From the NCBI GenBank assembly GCA_903813345.2, contig CAIIXF020000005.1:5609375-5673374 (forward strand): a stretch of DNA of 64,000 bases. The letters are read 5' to 3'. Position numbers and translations under genes: made by a program. The stretch is from Owenia fusiformis (Eukaryota > Annelida > Polychaeta > Sabellida > Oweniidae). The notes below the pieces were generated by a model. It worked only from the letters and a program-made list of their open reading frames with translations, did not search any database and was not told where the DNA came from. This document shows, one piece after another, positions 13,201-28,200 of this stretch (its first letter is position 1; every line of letters starts with the position of its first letter).

Positions 13201-16200
13201 ATAAACATTGAGTCGGTAAAGCACGTGGCTTTCTCTTTGGTACAAGGCGGTCATAATAGAAATCAAGATAGTAAAAGAGACCGACTTGGGCAAGGCTAAG
13301 AGGGCCCATAGTCATATACTGCTACAAATTGAAATGTACAGAGGGCCCATTGTCATATACTGCTACAATTGAAATGTACAGAGGGCTCATAGTCATATAC
13401 GGCTACAAACTGAAATGTGCAGAGGATTCATAGTCATATACTGCTACAAACCGAAATGTACAGAGGGCTCATAAATTCATTGTCATAAACATGAAAATGT
13501 ACATAGGGTTCATATCTGTATACTTCTACAAACTGAAATTTACCCATGGCTGGTAATCAAATACTAGAGTACTGCTACAAACTGAAATGTACATAGGTCA
13601 TATACTGTTAAAACTGGAAACCATTTACGTCAAGACCATTACTGAACAGTTCGATTATAAATAGGGACTCAATTTTACATTTTTATAACTAGGCAACTTT
13701 TAAGCCTTTCAAAAACTCTTTATTCACGTTTATTTCATACATTATAGGTACATGCACATTATAAGTACATGCTAAAAACACAAGAATCTTACCACTCTAT
13801 TCTCCCTGGTTTCATTATGACTAGAAATGGAGGAAATGTCGGAGTCCTGTCTGTCCGAGTGTCGACTACTTGTAATAGATGGTTCTGGTAAGACATCTTC
13901 GAACAATGTGTAAACCATCTGCGAGACTCCAGCTTAAAAAGAATAGCAAGCTAGGTCAGAAAACTCCCCTAGGTCTTTGGACTGTAACAAGCATTACGTA
14001 AATCATAAATGAATTAAACTTAATTGCTCTATGATTTTTCCAATGATGCATACCTTCCGCAGTGGTTTGTATGGCAAGTGTATGTGGTCTTGTTAAGTCC
14101 TGCTTCTCCAGTAATGCTCTACTTAGGTGTGGGTTTGTCACCCTTTGCTTCAACTGGCCATCCATATAGATGTTGTATCCAGTCACAACAGTCCCATTAT
14201 TCTGGGTAAGACAGTCCAATAGAGGGCACTGCCAACTGAGAAGGAGACTGCGATCGGGGAGGATTCGTTGGATCTGAAACCTTGATGGGCTCATTGGTTG
14301 ACCTTGTACACCTGGAAGGACATTCAATGGTAGGATCATATTATTTCTTTTACCTTTAAAGCATATCTGGAGTACGCTGTAACATTTGTATTCCTTCTCC
14401 AATATTTATATGTTTAGTGTATATGGTAGTGTGTGATGAAGCAATGTACTAACATGTTCTTCAGCTTTTATAGTCTTTTGACTTACACAGCATATATATC
14501 ATTACATGTACTGTATAGTCTAATACCTTGCTACAGTCATTCCTTTAGAAATGTTAAGCATGTTAATTCCTCATAAGGGTGGATTTGATGAAGTTCTGAA
14601 GTAAGTTTACAACTGAACATATGAACACTTTCTGAGTCATGAAAATATTTTTAATCTTTGCATAGGGCCTTTAAACAAATCAACCTACCATTACTGAGTT
14701 GACCACTAGGAGCTGACTTATATTTGGCACGATTATTGTTGTTATTATTTTCAGGTAGACCATTTACTCTGCCATTGGCAAGCTGACTGGGAGTCATATG
14801 TGACTGAGGAGGACGCTGAGTGGCAGGCCTGCTTCTGCCTGCAGGGGGAGCACTGGTTGCTTGCTGGTGAGAGGTCTGGGGTATGCTACCCACATGCGGT
14901 GTACCTAGAAACCATTTACATGCAATAAGTACAAAGCTACAATAATATTCATTCAAGTAATCAGATGCCTTAGGTTATCAGGTATTACTTTATTGTTTGA
15001 CATTTAAAAGATTATTTCAATAATATCCAGGATTTCCTCTGATGATATAATTACATCCGGCAGGCATAAAGTTCACTAGTCACATTGGGGTGGAATGACA
15101 TTGTAAAAAGCTCTCAGCACAGTGTCAGATAATTGTTATTATTCTTTATGTAAAAGGTGGTTTTTATAGGATTTCCTCTGATATTGTAATTGACATTGTA
15201 ACATGCTCTCAGCCCAGTTGTCATATAATGGTTATTATTCTTTGATGTAAGAGATGGTTCTTATAGGATTTCCTCTGATATTACATTCATACATATAACA
15301 GATTAAATGTATAGTACCAGTTCCGTGAATTTTTACATCAGCTATTACAAATAATTACATTTGAAGGGATTCTCAGCTAAAGCATTTTGGGACATTTGGG
15401 GAAATGGAACTTCATGGTTGAAGCAAGCTTTCACTCTGGCTTTCAAGAGAGCAGTTGTGAACATTTTGAAAACTTTGTACAATGTAAAACGATGCATTAA
15501 CATGCAAAATGTCACCACCTGCCATTTGTTACAGATGTAGACAAAACACCAACCACCAAACATCATCCACAAGAAAGTTGGGGAGACGTATATCAATATG
15601 TCATCACTTCTGGTAGTGACATAATAAAACTGCATTTTTGTGCTAAGCATTTAACTAATTGACCTTCACCGAGCTATTTTCGACTTATCTCATGAAAAAC
15701 ATTTCCATTTCATAATGAGCTAAAAATATGGATACAGATTTATGTTTTTGGGAATTCTGTATCCTAATATATTGGGGCACATATTTAATGTAAGGTACTT
15801 GTCTAAGCCATGTTCTCTTTGTACAGTATTAACACACAGTCCCCAAGAAAACAGGGTCAATTGTAAATCAAACATAAAAATAAATGAAGAGTCCCACTCC
15901 AAGGAGTTTCCTTTGGGTTATGTGTTTTACTGAATACTGAACAAAGACATCGACCAATATGCTGATATTTAGGGATGGTTGCTTGGTGCAGTAGCATGTT
16001 TGCAGCAAAAAGAGGGGATACCCCAGGATTTATAGAGGAACCTCTCTCTATGTGTTTTGTGCTATGGGTATCCCTTCTCTCTTTGCAGCACATACAATAC
16101 CTGCATACTGCCAAATACTGAGGAAATCTTCATAAAATTCCATGGCATCTAAGAAATTCATAAATATGTTTGAGTACAACTATAACATGCACTGATAGAA

Positions 16201-19200
16201 TAAAATAGAAATAAAAAAAATGCTACAAAAGACAATGACCCAAAACCACATAAAAAAGTTGGGTAATTTATTTTAATGTGGCAACTGTCACATTATTAGC
16301 AATGGGTGGAACAAAACATGAATTGACTGATAAGTGGTCAAAAGCAAAAATGAAACTACATATAATTTCTTAAAGATTTTATAACAAAACGGATGTGAAT
16401 AAAGATTATTTTTTGTGACACATTCACAAATAATTAAAGTAATAAATAAATCAACAAAGGAAAGACTGTTAGTGAGAATATTATGCAATTAAAACTTCCC
16501 ATGGGTAGCTTCCTGTGGACATTAAATATTACCCTGGAATGATACAGTTATTAAATGGTCAATAGCTGTAATCATCATTCTAAGTTACCAATAATGTTTC
16601 ATCACAACCCATAATATTTCATTACAACCCATATCATTTCATAACAACCCATAATATTTCATCAAAACCCATAACATTTCATCAAAACCCATAATATTTC
16701 AGCAAAACCCATAACATTTCATAACAACCCATAATATTTCATCACAACCTATAATATTTCATCAAAACCCATAATATTTCATCACAACCCGTAATATTTC
16801 ATTACAACCCATAATATTTCAGCAAAACCCATAATATTTCATCAAAACCCATAACATTTCATTACAACCCATAATATTTCATCACAACCCATAATATTTC
16901 ATCAAAACCCATAATATTTCATCACAACCCATAATATTTCATCACAACCCGTAATATTTCATTACAACCCATAATATTCCATCACAACCCATAATATTTC
17001 ATCAAAACCCATAATATTCCATCACAATTAACCCATAATATTTCATCACAACCCATAATATTTCATCAAAACCCATAATGTTTCATTACAACCCATAAGC
17101 TGAACAAAAACAACAACACTCATTTCTGAAATATATCAAAGCTTTAAAACAATCCTCACCTCGAAAGTAATACAAGTTCCAAATAGAACTACTAGCACTC
17201 TTTTAAAAGGCAATTGATTCATTTTCCAAATGAACAATTTTTTCAAGCTTCAAAATTTACAGAAAATTACAGCTTTAGCATCTTTTTGTCTTAACAAATG
17301 AATCCATGTGTTTCCACCTGAATACAAAATATTCTCACTAACATTTTTTACTTAATTATTATTCCCTAATGACTGGCATACCTTGTAGCGAAACATTCAG
17401 TGGGTGGTTACTGGGACCACGTGTTAAACGATGTGAGAATGCAGGATGGGATAGCATGCCCATATTTGGAGAGGTCCTGCCCGGGGGACCATCGGCAAGA
17501 TGTGGAGAAGTAGGTGATAAGTAACCAACTAAAACAGTGAATGCAAACCAAATGGTTGAATAATGCAACAGGGGTTGTATTAGTGACAGGTAGCAGGTGA
17601 AGTTTTTTTTATACCAACTACTTATTTTGAGCAATTCTTAAACTGTTTCCATGTTAATATTATAATTTCCAATTATTTTGGGTGGTGTTTTCATTCTTTC
17701 AATCGTTATGCCTGTCATAAACTCTAATAAAACCCCTGTTTCTCACTCAAAATACAATTTGGTTAGTAATAATACAGATAAACACATTCTGCAAGTCAGT
17801 GAAACAAAGAAATTACATTCAAATTCAGAACAATTAAAACTCTGCACTCAAACTAAATGTACTTAATCCCAGGCTGAGTATATACTATTTAACTAATGCT
17901 CCTAAATATACTAAATAAATAAATAAAACCAAACAAGATAGCATATACCAGTAAGTAACACACAAAGACATCACTTCATGAAAACTGAATAGAAACATGA
18001 AACACATTATTTTGAAATGAAAGCATGATCACTGAATGTCCACTAACCTGGAGTATTACTAGTATGTGAAGGAACTGGCTGTCTAACTGATCCATTGAGG
18101 GGTGTGGCAAACTGCCTATCTTGAGTATTTGACGTAAACCGTCTCTCTGAAGTAGTAAATGGGGTTGTGAGCCGCTGCATTTGAGCTTGCATATTGAGCA
18201 CCTCTTCTGGGCAAAGAGAGCTAGTTCCAGGGGGTGGCACCAGGTGTCTCTCACGGTTGGCCCTAACTGGTACAGTAGGTGTGGAGTTGTCCGCAAGGAT
18301 GTAATTAGCAGGAACGAGACCGACACTCCCCTCTACCTCAGCCTCGTAGAAGCCTTGGCTGTCAACTGGGCCTAATACAGTCACTTTCTGACCCTCCTTA
18401 AGGGGTAGTTCTAACCTTGGATGGTGACTGTGTGCATACAGGTCAGGTTTGTAGTCAGCAATAGCAATGAATGCACCACCAGTGCTTGACACATTCACAT
18501 CAGCTTTACGTGGGTTATGTCTGTCTGTGTGTCTAGGACGTGTGCCATGATGACCAGGTTTGCGATTGTTCAGCAGAGATGAAGGTGCCGAACTGATTTG
18601 AGAGATGGTATCATGTCTGGCTCTCTGAGTATGTTCTTCTGTGTCTGTCTGGGTCTCACTGATGGATGACTCAGCAGATTCAGATCTAGCATTATGTCTA
18701 GCACTTGGCCTAGAATGTCTAGCACTTGGTTTGCTAGACCTCCTGCTATCAGGGCTGATACTAATACTGGAACTGTCAAATGACTCCTAAACAAACAAAA
18801 CATTTCTTTTTAACAACTTATTCTTTTTAACTGTAAACATACATACCAGAATCTAAATGACAAATATGAATTTTCTTCTTTAAAAACTGAGAGACAAATT
18901 GGCAATTGGCATTTCCGAATAATACTATGGTTCTTCTTTATTGCTTTAATCCCACAAAATACATCAATTTCTTAATTTGTTTTACTAGGAATACATGTTT
19001 TAAATATGTTGTTACATAAAATGAAATGGCTTATCCAAGGTATTTCGTAAACTGTTTTAAAATTATCCAAATTTTGCTAGCTCTGAGTTGAAGTTAGTGA
19101 CAATATGATATACCTGTTGTTGATGGGTTAATATGTCAAGTGGTTGTGAAGCTGGCTTCATCTGTCTTTCTCTTTCAGCTGCCTTCATCTTATCAAGCTC

Positions 19201-22200
19201 AGTTTGCTAAAAAGAAACAAGGCATTAACATAACAAAACATCACCACCAGTGATTGGAAGTTACAAGAATTTGTTACAGATGCTGAAGTCTGAATGCAGA
19301 CTGCCCAACACCATCCACAAAAAAGTTGGAGACTTTAACAATATGTCACTACTTCTGGTGGTGACACAAAAATGGATTTATATTTAGGGATATTGATATA
19401 TTCGTAATGATTCATAAGATGAGTATTAGTCATATAACTGTTTTTTGTGATTTGTTTTTCAAATACTGAACTATTTGAAATTATGATTTTTGTTTTCATA
19501 TTGATTTGCTTTAAACTGAATATTGAATAATCAGATGTAAAGACTTGGAATCTTAAAGATTTTCATAATCCTGAAAATAGTTGAAAATACTGAAAATAGT
19601 TCATTTACCATTTGATTGATTCTGTCAAGACCATTTACAGCAGGTTCACTCTACAACAATTGAACATGTTACATGCAAAATTCACACATAAAGAACATGT
19701 TACATGAAATTCACACAGAAAGACTAGTGAGAGACAAACAACATGATACCTGTAAGTATTTGGAGATGGTGTCCAAATGTCAACAGTTTTCAGATAAGGA
19801 TTTTGATTTCATTAGTGGAGGGGTAATTTCAACAACTTCATTGGTGAGAATTCATGCTTTTTGAAGAACAGTAAATCAGGATTCATTTATATGGATGGAG
19901 GGAAATAACCAATTTTATTTTTCTTCAACCATCATCATTAGGACACCATACCTTATAAAGGACATTACTATGATTTGAAAGCTAAAAAGACAGAATGAAG
20001 CCACTGTGTCAAGGAACAGGATTAGGCCAATTTCTATTAATTATTTTGATTAATTATTGCTTTTGACTCAGTGTTTACTGTTTCAGTTGCCTCACGTCAA
20101 GCTATGTTCATGTTTACGGGCCCACAATATAAACAATTTTTAGGCAGCTTCAACATGAAACTATCATTTTTGGTACGTGGTAACAGTTTTCTTATGACAT
20201 TAAAACATAATAACCCCTAACCATGGGGTTTACAAAAATATTTAGAGTATCATAAAGTTTGTTCTCTGTCCTAAGTTTAACAACAATCATACACTAATGC
20301 TTAAACACATGTTACAAAATCAATTCAATTAAATGCAATATTTGATGTAAGCAATCCAGGTAAAAATTTACCTTACACACATAGTCATAGTATGTGACTT
20401 TTCAAATCTACTTGGTAGCAATACAAATACATGCACATCAAACTATTATCTCAAGAAAACTCACGTGCCAAGCAAAATATCACATAACATGCATTTTTAA
20501 TATTGTTCACCACACAAGTGTCAATGTACCTTTTCCTTTAGTATTTTCTCTGCTCTTGTCAATCTTTCTTCAATATCTTTGCGTTCTGATTCAAGATTAT
20601 CCATGTCTTTGATATCTTTCCTGAGGTTGGAGACATCTCGACTAAGTTTCTCTTTCTCATCTCTCCAAGCAGAACATTTAGCATGTTCCCTTTCCAGGTC
20701 ATTATACTGGAAATAACAACATACATGCACTGGAGACATTTCTACAGAGTTTCTCTCACCTCAGATTACATACTGAAAACTAAGACCTATTCAATGAGAA
20801 AAAGCACACATTTTACAATATTTAGCACAATAGCCAAAATATGAATATAATCATGCTTGGGTTACTTACTCGCTGTTGTAGGGCATTGTGTGAGTCCTGG
20901 AGAGCTTGGTACTTGGTTTGGAGGTCATTGTACTGCTTCAGTACACTATCAGACTGTCTAGATTTTTCAAGAGATTCCCGGAGTTCTGTATTCAAATTCT
21001 TGCATTCATTTCCCTACAATATATATAACATTATGCATGAATTACAAAAAGTGGAATGGATAACTAACTGAAACCTGAAATACCTAAAACCATGTTGCAA
21101 AGTGTTGACCACAGATATGAATAACCAATAGAAGGTCTCACCTTGGCAATGAGCTCCCTTTCTTTCTTCTCAAGTAGGTTTTTGTAGAATCCTATGTGGT
21201 CATCTACAGCTTTTTTATCAGCTTTTTTCTCTTGTGCAAGATCATTAAACACCTGGCTAATGTCATTGCCATACGGTTTATCATTTGTGGTCCTCATAGA
21301 TGAATAAGATCCTATATCAGATTCAAGTCTCATTTTACTCAACTCCTCTTGCTTCTCAATGAGATCATTCTCGAGTTTTTTGCATTTTTTCTGGAGTTGC
21401 TGAACAGTGCTGGCTAATCGTTCGTTGTCATGTTGCAGTTCTTGGAGTTGTGCATTTAGTGTTGTATTATCCCCGCTTGCCTTAAGTTTACGCTCAAGAA
21501 CCATCTGAGTGGTACGCAGTTGTTCAACTTCCTTGTCTTTCACCTAGAAATTAGATTGGACTTTGTCAGAATTGTTCACAGAAAATATAGTTATTACAAG
21601 ATTTAGATGATGAAAACAGTGTTCCAATCAAGTAAATGTGAATGGCGCTTTTTCAGTACCCAAGTTGACTGAATTTACCTCAAGCCCATTACAAGTGTTT
21701 AAATAATTAATGGTAAAGTAAAAATGACAGTTTGATTACTAATAACTTTGTAACAAAATATGTGCAATTACTAAAACATTTCCTAAGCTAAATAGCCCCA
21801 AGGAACTACGGCCTATCCTTTGTCTATATCAGTGTCAATTTTAATTTGAACAGAGTCAAAATGAGGTCAGCAAAGTGTTGACAAGGTACACTTCAGTGTT
21901 TGGTAATGACACAAAACTGATGCGATTTCCCCCCCCCACTTCATGTTTCATTTTGTCAAGGATTTCTGCAATTTTAAACTCCCTGTTAGCATGTTTTTTC
22001 ATCAGTGGTATGATGTCATTTTAATTATTGATGCCAAACATACTTTAAACTAGAGCAAGAGTAAGATGTTGATTTGTATTGTATTGTATTGTATTAAATA
22101 CATGTAAGAAATTACTGTTGAATAAAAAAAATAAAAAATAAATAAATAAAAATATGCAATTACCTTCAGTTGCCTTTCTACTTGTGTTAACTTCTCCTTG

Positions 22201-25200
22201 ACACTGAGATTGTTGGTTATCTCATCATGTACACTGTCACCATCTGGTGTATGCCTACGTGACCAGGGCCTTCTGACGGGTGACCTATCCTTGCTTGTTC
22301 CAGTCACAATATGTTGTTTCACACTCTCTGAAATGTACACACGTAGTTAAAAGAAATTGCAATAACTTAAACGCTGTACAGTGAAACCTGCAAAGTGGAA
22401 CACCTCTATAAGTCGAACACCTCTGTTAGTGGAACACTTTTCAGAGTCCCAAGACCAACTGACTAAATCTTAAATGAACCTCATAAAGTGGAACACCTCC
22501 AAAGTGGAACACTTTTTAGAGGTACCAAAAGTGTTCCACTTAAACAGATTTAATGTATTTAAAAATTCAAAGTTCTATTATTCTAGTCAAGTTTTAGTTT
22601 AGCTTTCTATATACATTGGTTTGTCTAATATATGTAATTTTTATGACATCAGAAAGTCAATTAAGTACAAATGCATGTATAATTAATTTCTCAGCCAAAA
22701 CAACATTTCACTGTGACTATCTCACAACCAATACAGAGGTATTACTGTATCACATGGCATCTAATAAGCAGTTCCAATATGCTCACCCCTGTAGTCTCTT
22801 GGTGGACTATCCATCTCCAGATCTGAGGCTTCATCAGCACTCTGTGCACCTTGTTGCACACTGGGCAGGTAGTATGACGAGTCATCGGGTCTGGTGGATA
22901 GACCCATACCTCCACTAGGGGGAGGCATAGACATGGGGAGAGGGGGAGGAGGCACGGAGGATGCAATACTGGAAGCGTCATCATCGACCCTTTCTGGAAG
23001 GTCATCATCCTTTACCAGGTCTATAAACAAAAGGACATCATTTTTATCTCATCTTTCTGTTTATTCTTTCAAGATAATAATATTTACCAATATCCATAAA
23101 TCCATAATCATATATACATTAACACATTTTTGGTGACGTCTTTCAGCAATTAATAAGCACGAGGCAATTATCATTTTTTGAAATAACATAGACAACTTTA
23201 ATAACAACATGTTTATTTTGATCAAAGATATGTCTAAACTACAGTTTTAACATTCTGAGAATATCGGTAGGAAAAGTACACATGCCAGTTGTCAAATAAC
23301 ACTAAACAGAAGATATAAAACAAAAAATGAATAAATAAAAATACACAAAATTAAAGACTAATTTCAGCATGGGCATTCAATAGATTGAAAGCCCATGATT
23401 TCAGTGATTTACAAAAAATAAATAAAAATGAAAAGTAAAAGACAACACCTCCACCCTACCTGGCCTACTATGTAGCTTCTCAACCTTTTCCCACATTGAA
23501 TGACTCAACAAATTGCTGAGCTTATTGGGTAGCTTGGACTCAATAGATTTCCAAAACTTTTCTTCTTGTGGATGTGGCTTGTAAAGCTTCTTAGGGAGCT
23601 TACTCAAGTTCTCAGGTGTTGGGTGATGCTGTGAAATATAACAAAGCGATGTGAATACATGCCCACTTTTTTAACATAAAGAACTGAAATTAATTTCTCC
23701 AAATATCGTAAAGTTATTGATCGCCATATCTTTTGTTCTTTGCAAGATTTACAGATTGCGCTTGATGAGATCTGTAACTTTACAATGTTTAGAGAAATAG
23801 AGCCCTAGTTGGTGTATACATATACCATCCATAGAACAGGATAGCATTTCTACTCATTCAATGGGGATCTAAAAAGAACATCAATGAAGTCTCAGATTAG
23901 ACTGACAAGAAGGGCTTATCAAGAAAGGACATGGCGATATATGACCTTTGTTCCCAGTGAAATAACAAGAGCAGGGAGAAAATTGTCCCCATTCCTAGTG
24001 AAATAACTGAAAGAACTGTCCCTCATTCACAGTGATTACAGCCAAAGTGATTCCACATGCTCAACACCTTCATAAAATAAAAGTCATCTACATTACATAA
24101 TTCTCCAATGATACATGTTAATAAGGCCACTGAAAGTTAATATAATGTTCAATGGTATAAGGCCATACAAAGTTAATATTATGTTTAATGTCATTCTGAT
24201 GATATGTTGAGAAGAGTTAACCATATATTTGACTCTGAATGGCCTTAACTTGTCATACCAGGGTAACATATGCGATTTAAACATCGAGGCAACACAAAAT
24301 AATAGTTTGTTTTGCTCCACACAGTTTCAAAGACTTAATAGAGAGGCTTCAAATAACATGAGCTCCACATACCTTTATCAATAACAAATTGATGGAATAT
24401 GACACATTTTCTGGATCAATTTGTTACAGATATGCTCTGTGCCACTCTATATTACCCTTTCTATTCATTCTATAAATGGCAGACATGACGTTTCACAAGT
24501 AGAGTATATTACACCTTAGGGGTGACCCAGATAGAGTGCCGTAACTAATTATCTTACTAATACATTAACTTGCAGGAAACATCCATTATTCTTAATGAGA
24601 CACCATGTCTGGCAGTACAAGAATGTTTAATTAAGAGTTGGTAATGAATTATTGTGTGGCCTCTGACATTTAAAGATCTGGCAGGAAAGCAGCTGTTGGA
24701 CGTTCACATAAACTTACAATATTCATCCTCCAGTCTCAAACATAACTGAGCCTAGCAATGGCAGCATAATACAACATGTAATATATAAGATAACATCCCT
24801 TCCTTATTACAATGGGGGCTTCATATTGTACGTAACCCCACTTTTGGAATATTGGTGCTGAATCTTGTGGCAGTTTTGGTCAAAGGAGATTGTGATTAAA
24901 CTTGCAAAAAGTGGCAAAGTTTCTGTCTCCATTAAGCTTTGCCATGAAGTAATCCATAAGTTAATGAAAATCTGACTAAGATGCAATGTAATCAATAGTT
25001 TTTAATGAATAGGAATTTGTTAATAAAACACTGGCTCTTACCTGTTCAGTTCCATTTGTACTTCCATGTACTTTCTCCCAGACAAACTCTGCAGTCTGGG
25101 GTGGGTTGGTGGTAACTCCACTACTAGGAACACTGCAATGGAGAATTTCACAAGTTTATGAGAGTTATTTGATATTACATATTGTAAAACAGATTGTAAA

Positions 25201-28200
25201 TGAAGCTGATGGAAAGTTGTTGTTTGGGAGCGGTTTTACAATGGAATGGTAACATTTTGGGGTCTTTTTTAATGTCTAAGACTTTCTTATGTCAAATATA
25301 TAGACAGCCAATGTGGGTAGCTATGATTTTGTATACAATTTACTTTTTAACATAACTTGCAAAGATATGCATGCTTGTGCAAGTTTTTTGAATATGAGAA
25401 ACAATTCCAAACTTTTTAAACAACAAAATGATTGACACTCTGTAAAATATTCATTAAGTAAGATTAATTCATACCTTTTGACCAGATCTTTCATTAGCTG
25501 TGCTTTCAAACTCTTCTGCCTTGTGATAGGGTCTGTTGATTCCACTGTCTTTCCATCAGTCTTGCCGATTTGCACTTCATTCGTAGCCTCTGTTTGAGTA
25601 GATTTGGCCCGGCAACTTTTCACGGCAATATCTCCACCCTTATCATGAGAGATTTCAACATTAATGAAAATGTCCAGTAAGGTAAAGTGTTCTCCAATCA
25701 TTAACTTTATATGATATATAATAAGGTGAAATTGTATTGTTTTACCATCCTCTATATAGACCTTAAAATATCAGCAAATCCAACAAAATAAGCATGGAAA
25801 TTTCTTTTTACGGTCTTCACTTGCTTGGAAATATTAACTGTAGTTGTAAAATGTCTCAAATTCCGATGGTAGAGCTTACAAGCATTTGTGCATGTAAATC
25901 TGTGTACAGTCAACTAAATGGTACACTTCCACAATGTAATCCTATTGTATTTAGGAACTAATGTTTGCCAACATTAATTGTTAATCCTTTAAGAAATCAG
26001 ATCAACTCTTAAACATGCATTATTATAACCAGAAGGTTCCTGCATTCTATTGGTGCTATTTATATCAATATTGATGTGGATAAGCGACAAAATCCAATTC
26101 AATTTTTAAAATCTAGTATTCTTAATCCAATTAAATTTTTGAAATCTTGTATTTTTAATCCAATTAATTTTTTGAAATCTTGTATTTTTAATCCAATTAA
26201 ATTTTTGAGAACTTGTATTTTTAATCCAAACAATCCCCTACATCTCTTAGTATTTAAGATGACATAGATTATAACTTAATCCATAGTTAGTATAAATGGT
26301 GATATGTGTAGAAGTATGTTTAGTTAAAGTATTGATTTCATTGAAGCGAGTTTAAATTTTATCACCAATTGCAAACATCTGTTTTCATATTACTATTGTA
26401 GCATATTTCACACAGCATATCCGAATTGATTTTTGAATATTAATATATGCATTTCAATGGACTAAGTTAAACTGGCTTATATCAAATATCAGCGTATATT
26501 TATGGGCATGAGGTTAAACATCGTAGATAAAGATAACAATAACATTGTAAAAAATCAATTTCAAAAGGTTCAATTATGTGAATGCTAAAGGGCAAATAAA
26601 TGTTAGAAACATTGTTTGATTTGGTACTAATACTCAAAAATAACCTCATAAGCTATGAAGCCAGCTCGCTTTCCTAAAGTGTTACAGTACTTTTGAAGGT
26701 GTTAATCATTTGGATATGGGGAATAATTGTTTTTACATCCTTGTGGCTTGCTCTATTGATTGACATCCCCAAACTTGAACAGTTTTTGCTCAGTCCCAAA
26801 AGCACTAAAGAAGTTTTACTAAACAGTATTTGCATGGCATACTCAAATTAAAGATCTATTGTCTGAACTTACCTGCAAATTCTGTTTGAACTGATGTGTT
26901 TGTTCTCTCAGTTGCTGGTGACTTGCTTCTAACTGTTGGTACTCCTAAAAATATTCACAACTCTCTCTAAATACATCCTCAGTACATTGCAATAAATTAA
27001 ATCCATTTCAACAGAACCAAAATAAGAAATCAAAAATCGCTAAGAAAGACATAGCGCTATACATATGATGTAGTGGTACATGTATGAACGATAACGGAGA
27101 TTTTAAGTTAATTGCAAACTGACAGACTGAAAAGTGTGAACTATTCAATATTTAACCACCTCTAAAACTAAAATAAATATGAGAATATTAACAAGATTTT
27201 GTTCATACATTTATAGAATTGTCTTATGTAAATCTACAGGTACAGTAATTTTGCTATTTATAAGATTGGCTCTCATTAAACTCTCATTAATCAAAATGTT
27301 GCCAGAGCTGAGGAGAAACATTAGGGGATTATTTAAGAGTAAAATAACTTCCTATCTTGACATATACAGGGTGTCAAATATATACATTCTCTACTTACTA
27401 AAAGTATTTGCTATTATACAAACTTTTATCTAGAAAGGTTGAAAATTTTGAAAGGTTTCATTCGATTACTAATCAATAATTAGGCCATTCAGCAAAAATA
27501 ATAGTTTTAGTAAAATATTTCATGTAACTGTAGCATACAACCTATGCTTTAATTTATAATAAAGCTACTCGTGTGAACATCTCCTTGAGGTCAGCCCTTC
27601 AATAGTTACTGGATGAGTCAATATTTAAAAAGCTCTTGTTACACATTTTAGTTAACCGATTCAACATCCAGCATATGAGTTTTTTTATCTCTAAGAAATG
27701 GGAAAACTTTTATATTTGACACCCAGTAGATTTAAGGTGAGGTGAAAGTGATAATGAATATCAATAACAACAATCTTTTGTGAAATATTCTTCTATTCCC
27801 TGAAAGTGTTCTATAAATGAGTTAAAAGTGAAAATGAAAATATTATGTGAAAGATATGAAAGATGTTACATAATAACTTGAATAATTCCACATTACAGCA
27901 TATGTGATGTGAATGAAGTGAAGCGTCTCACTAAAAACATAAAATGCCTTATTTCCAAAGAGCAAGTATCACTTATATCTTAACACACTCAACAAGCAAA
28001 TATTCAAAGAAATGTAAAATTAAAGCAATGACTTTTGAGAAAAGATCCTATATCAACAGAAGCAGAAAATTATACGTTAAGAACACACATGGGACCGATG
28101 ATGTACTATTCTGATGGTAATTATAGCCTTGACATTTAAGCTTAAAACAAAAATTGGAAACATTATAAAGCTATTATTGTAATTACAAAATAACACAAAT

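Larger units (their letters stand above)
14905..17381 (-). other. Intron 40 with several repeats
   Basis: About 2.5 kb between exons 41 and 40, carrying the 95-bp duplication, hairpin-ended copy A and the 20-bp minisatellite. No exon candidate seen. Confidence 0.8.

Noticed and set aside
12189-13615. Array read as many SH3 copies in a polymodular protein
   Set aside because: 41 bp is not a multiple of three and units give a stop after about 15 codons; only the last copy is joined to a full SH3.
16590-17098. Possible CRISPR array
   Set aside because: Units are contiguous with no spacers, and the DNA is eukaryotic; it is a minisatellite.
26076-26267. Plus-strand ORF with a repeated NPIKFLKSCIF peptide
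   Set aside because: Produced by a 33-bp intronic tandem repeat, length a multiple of three; no other coding support and antisense to the gene.
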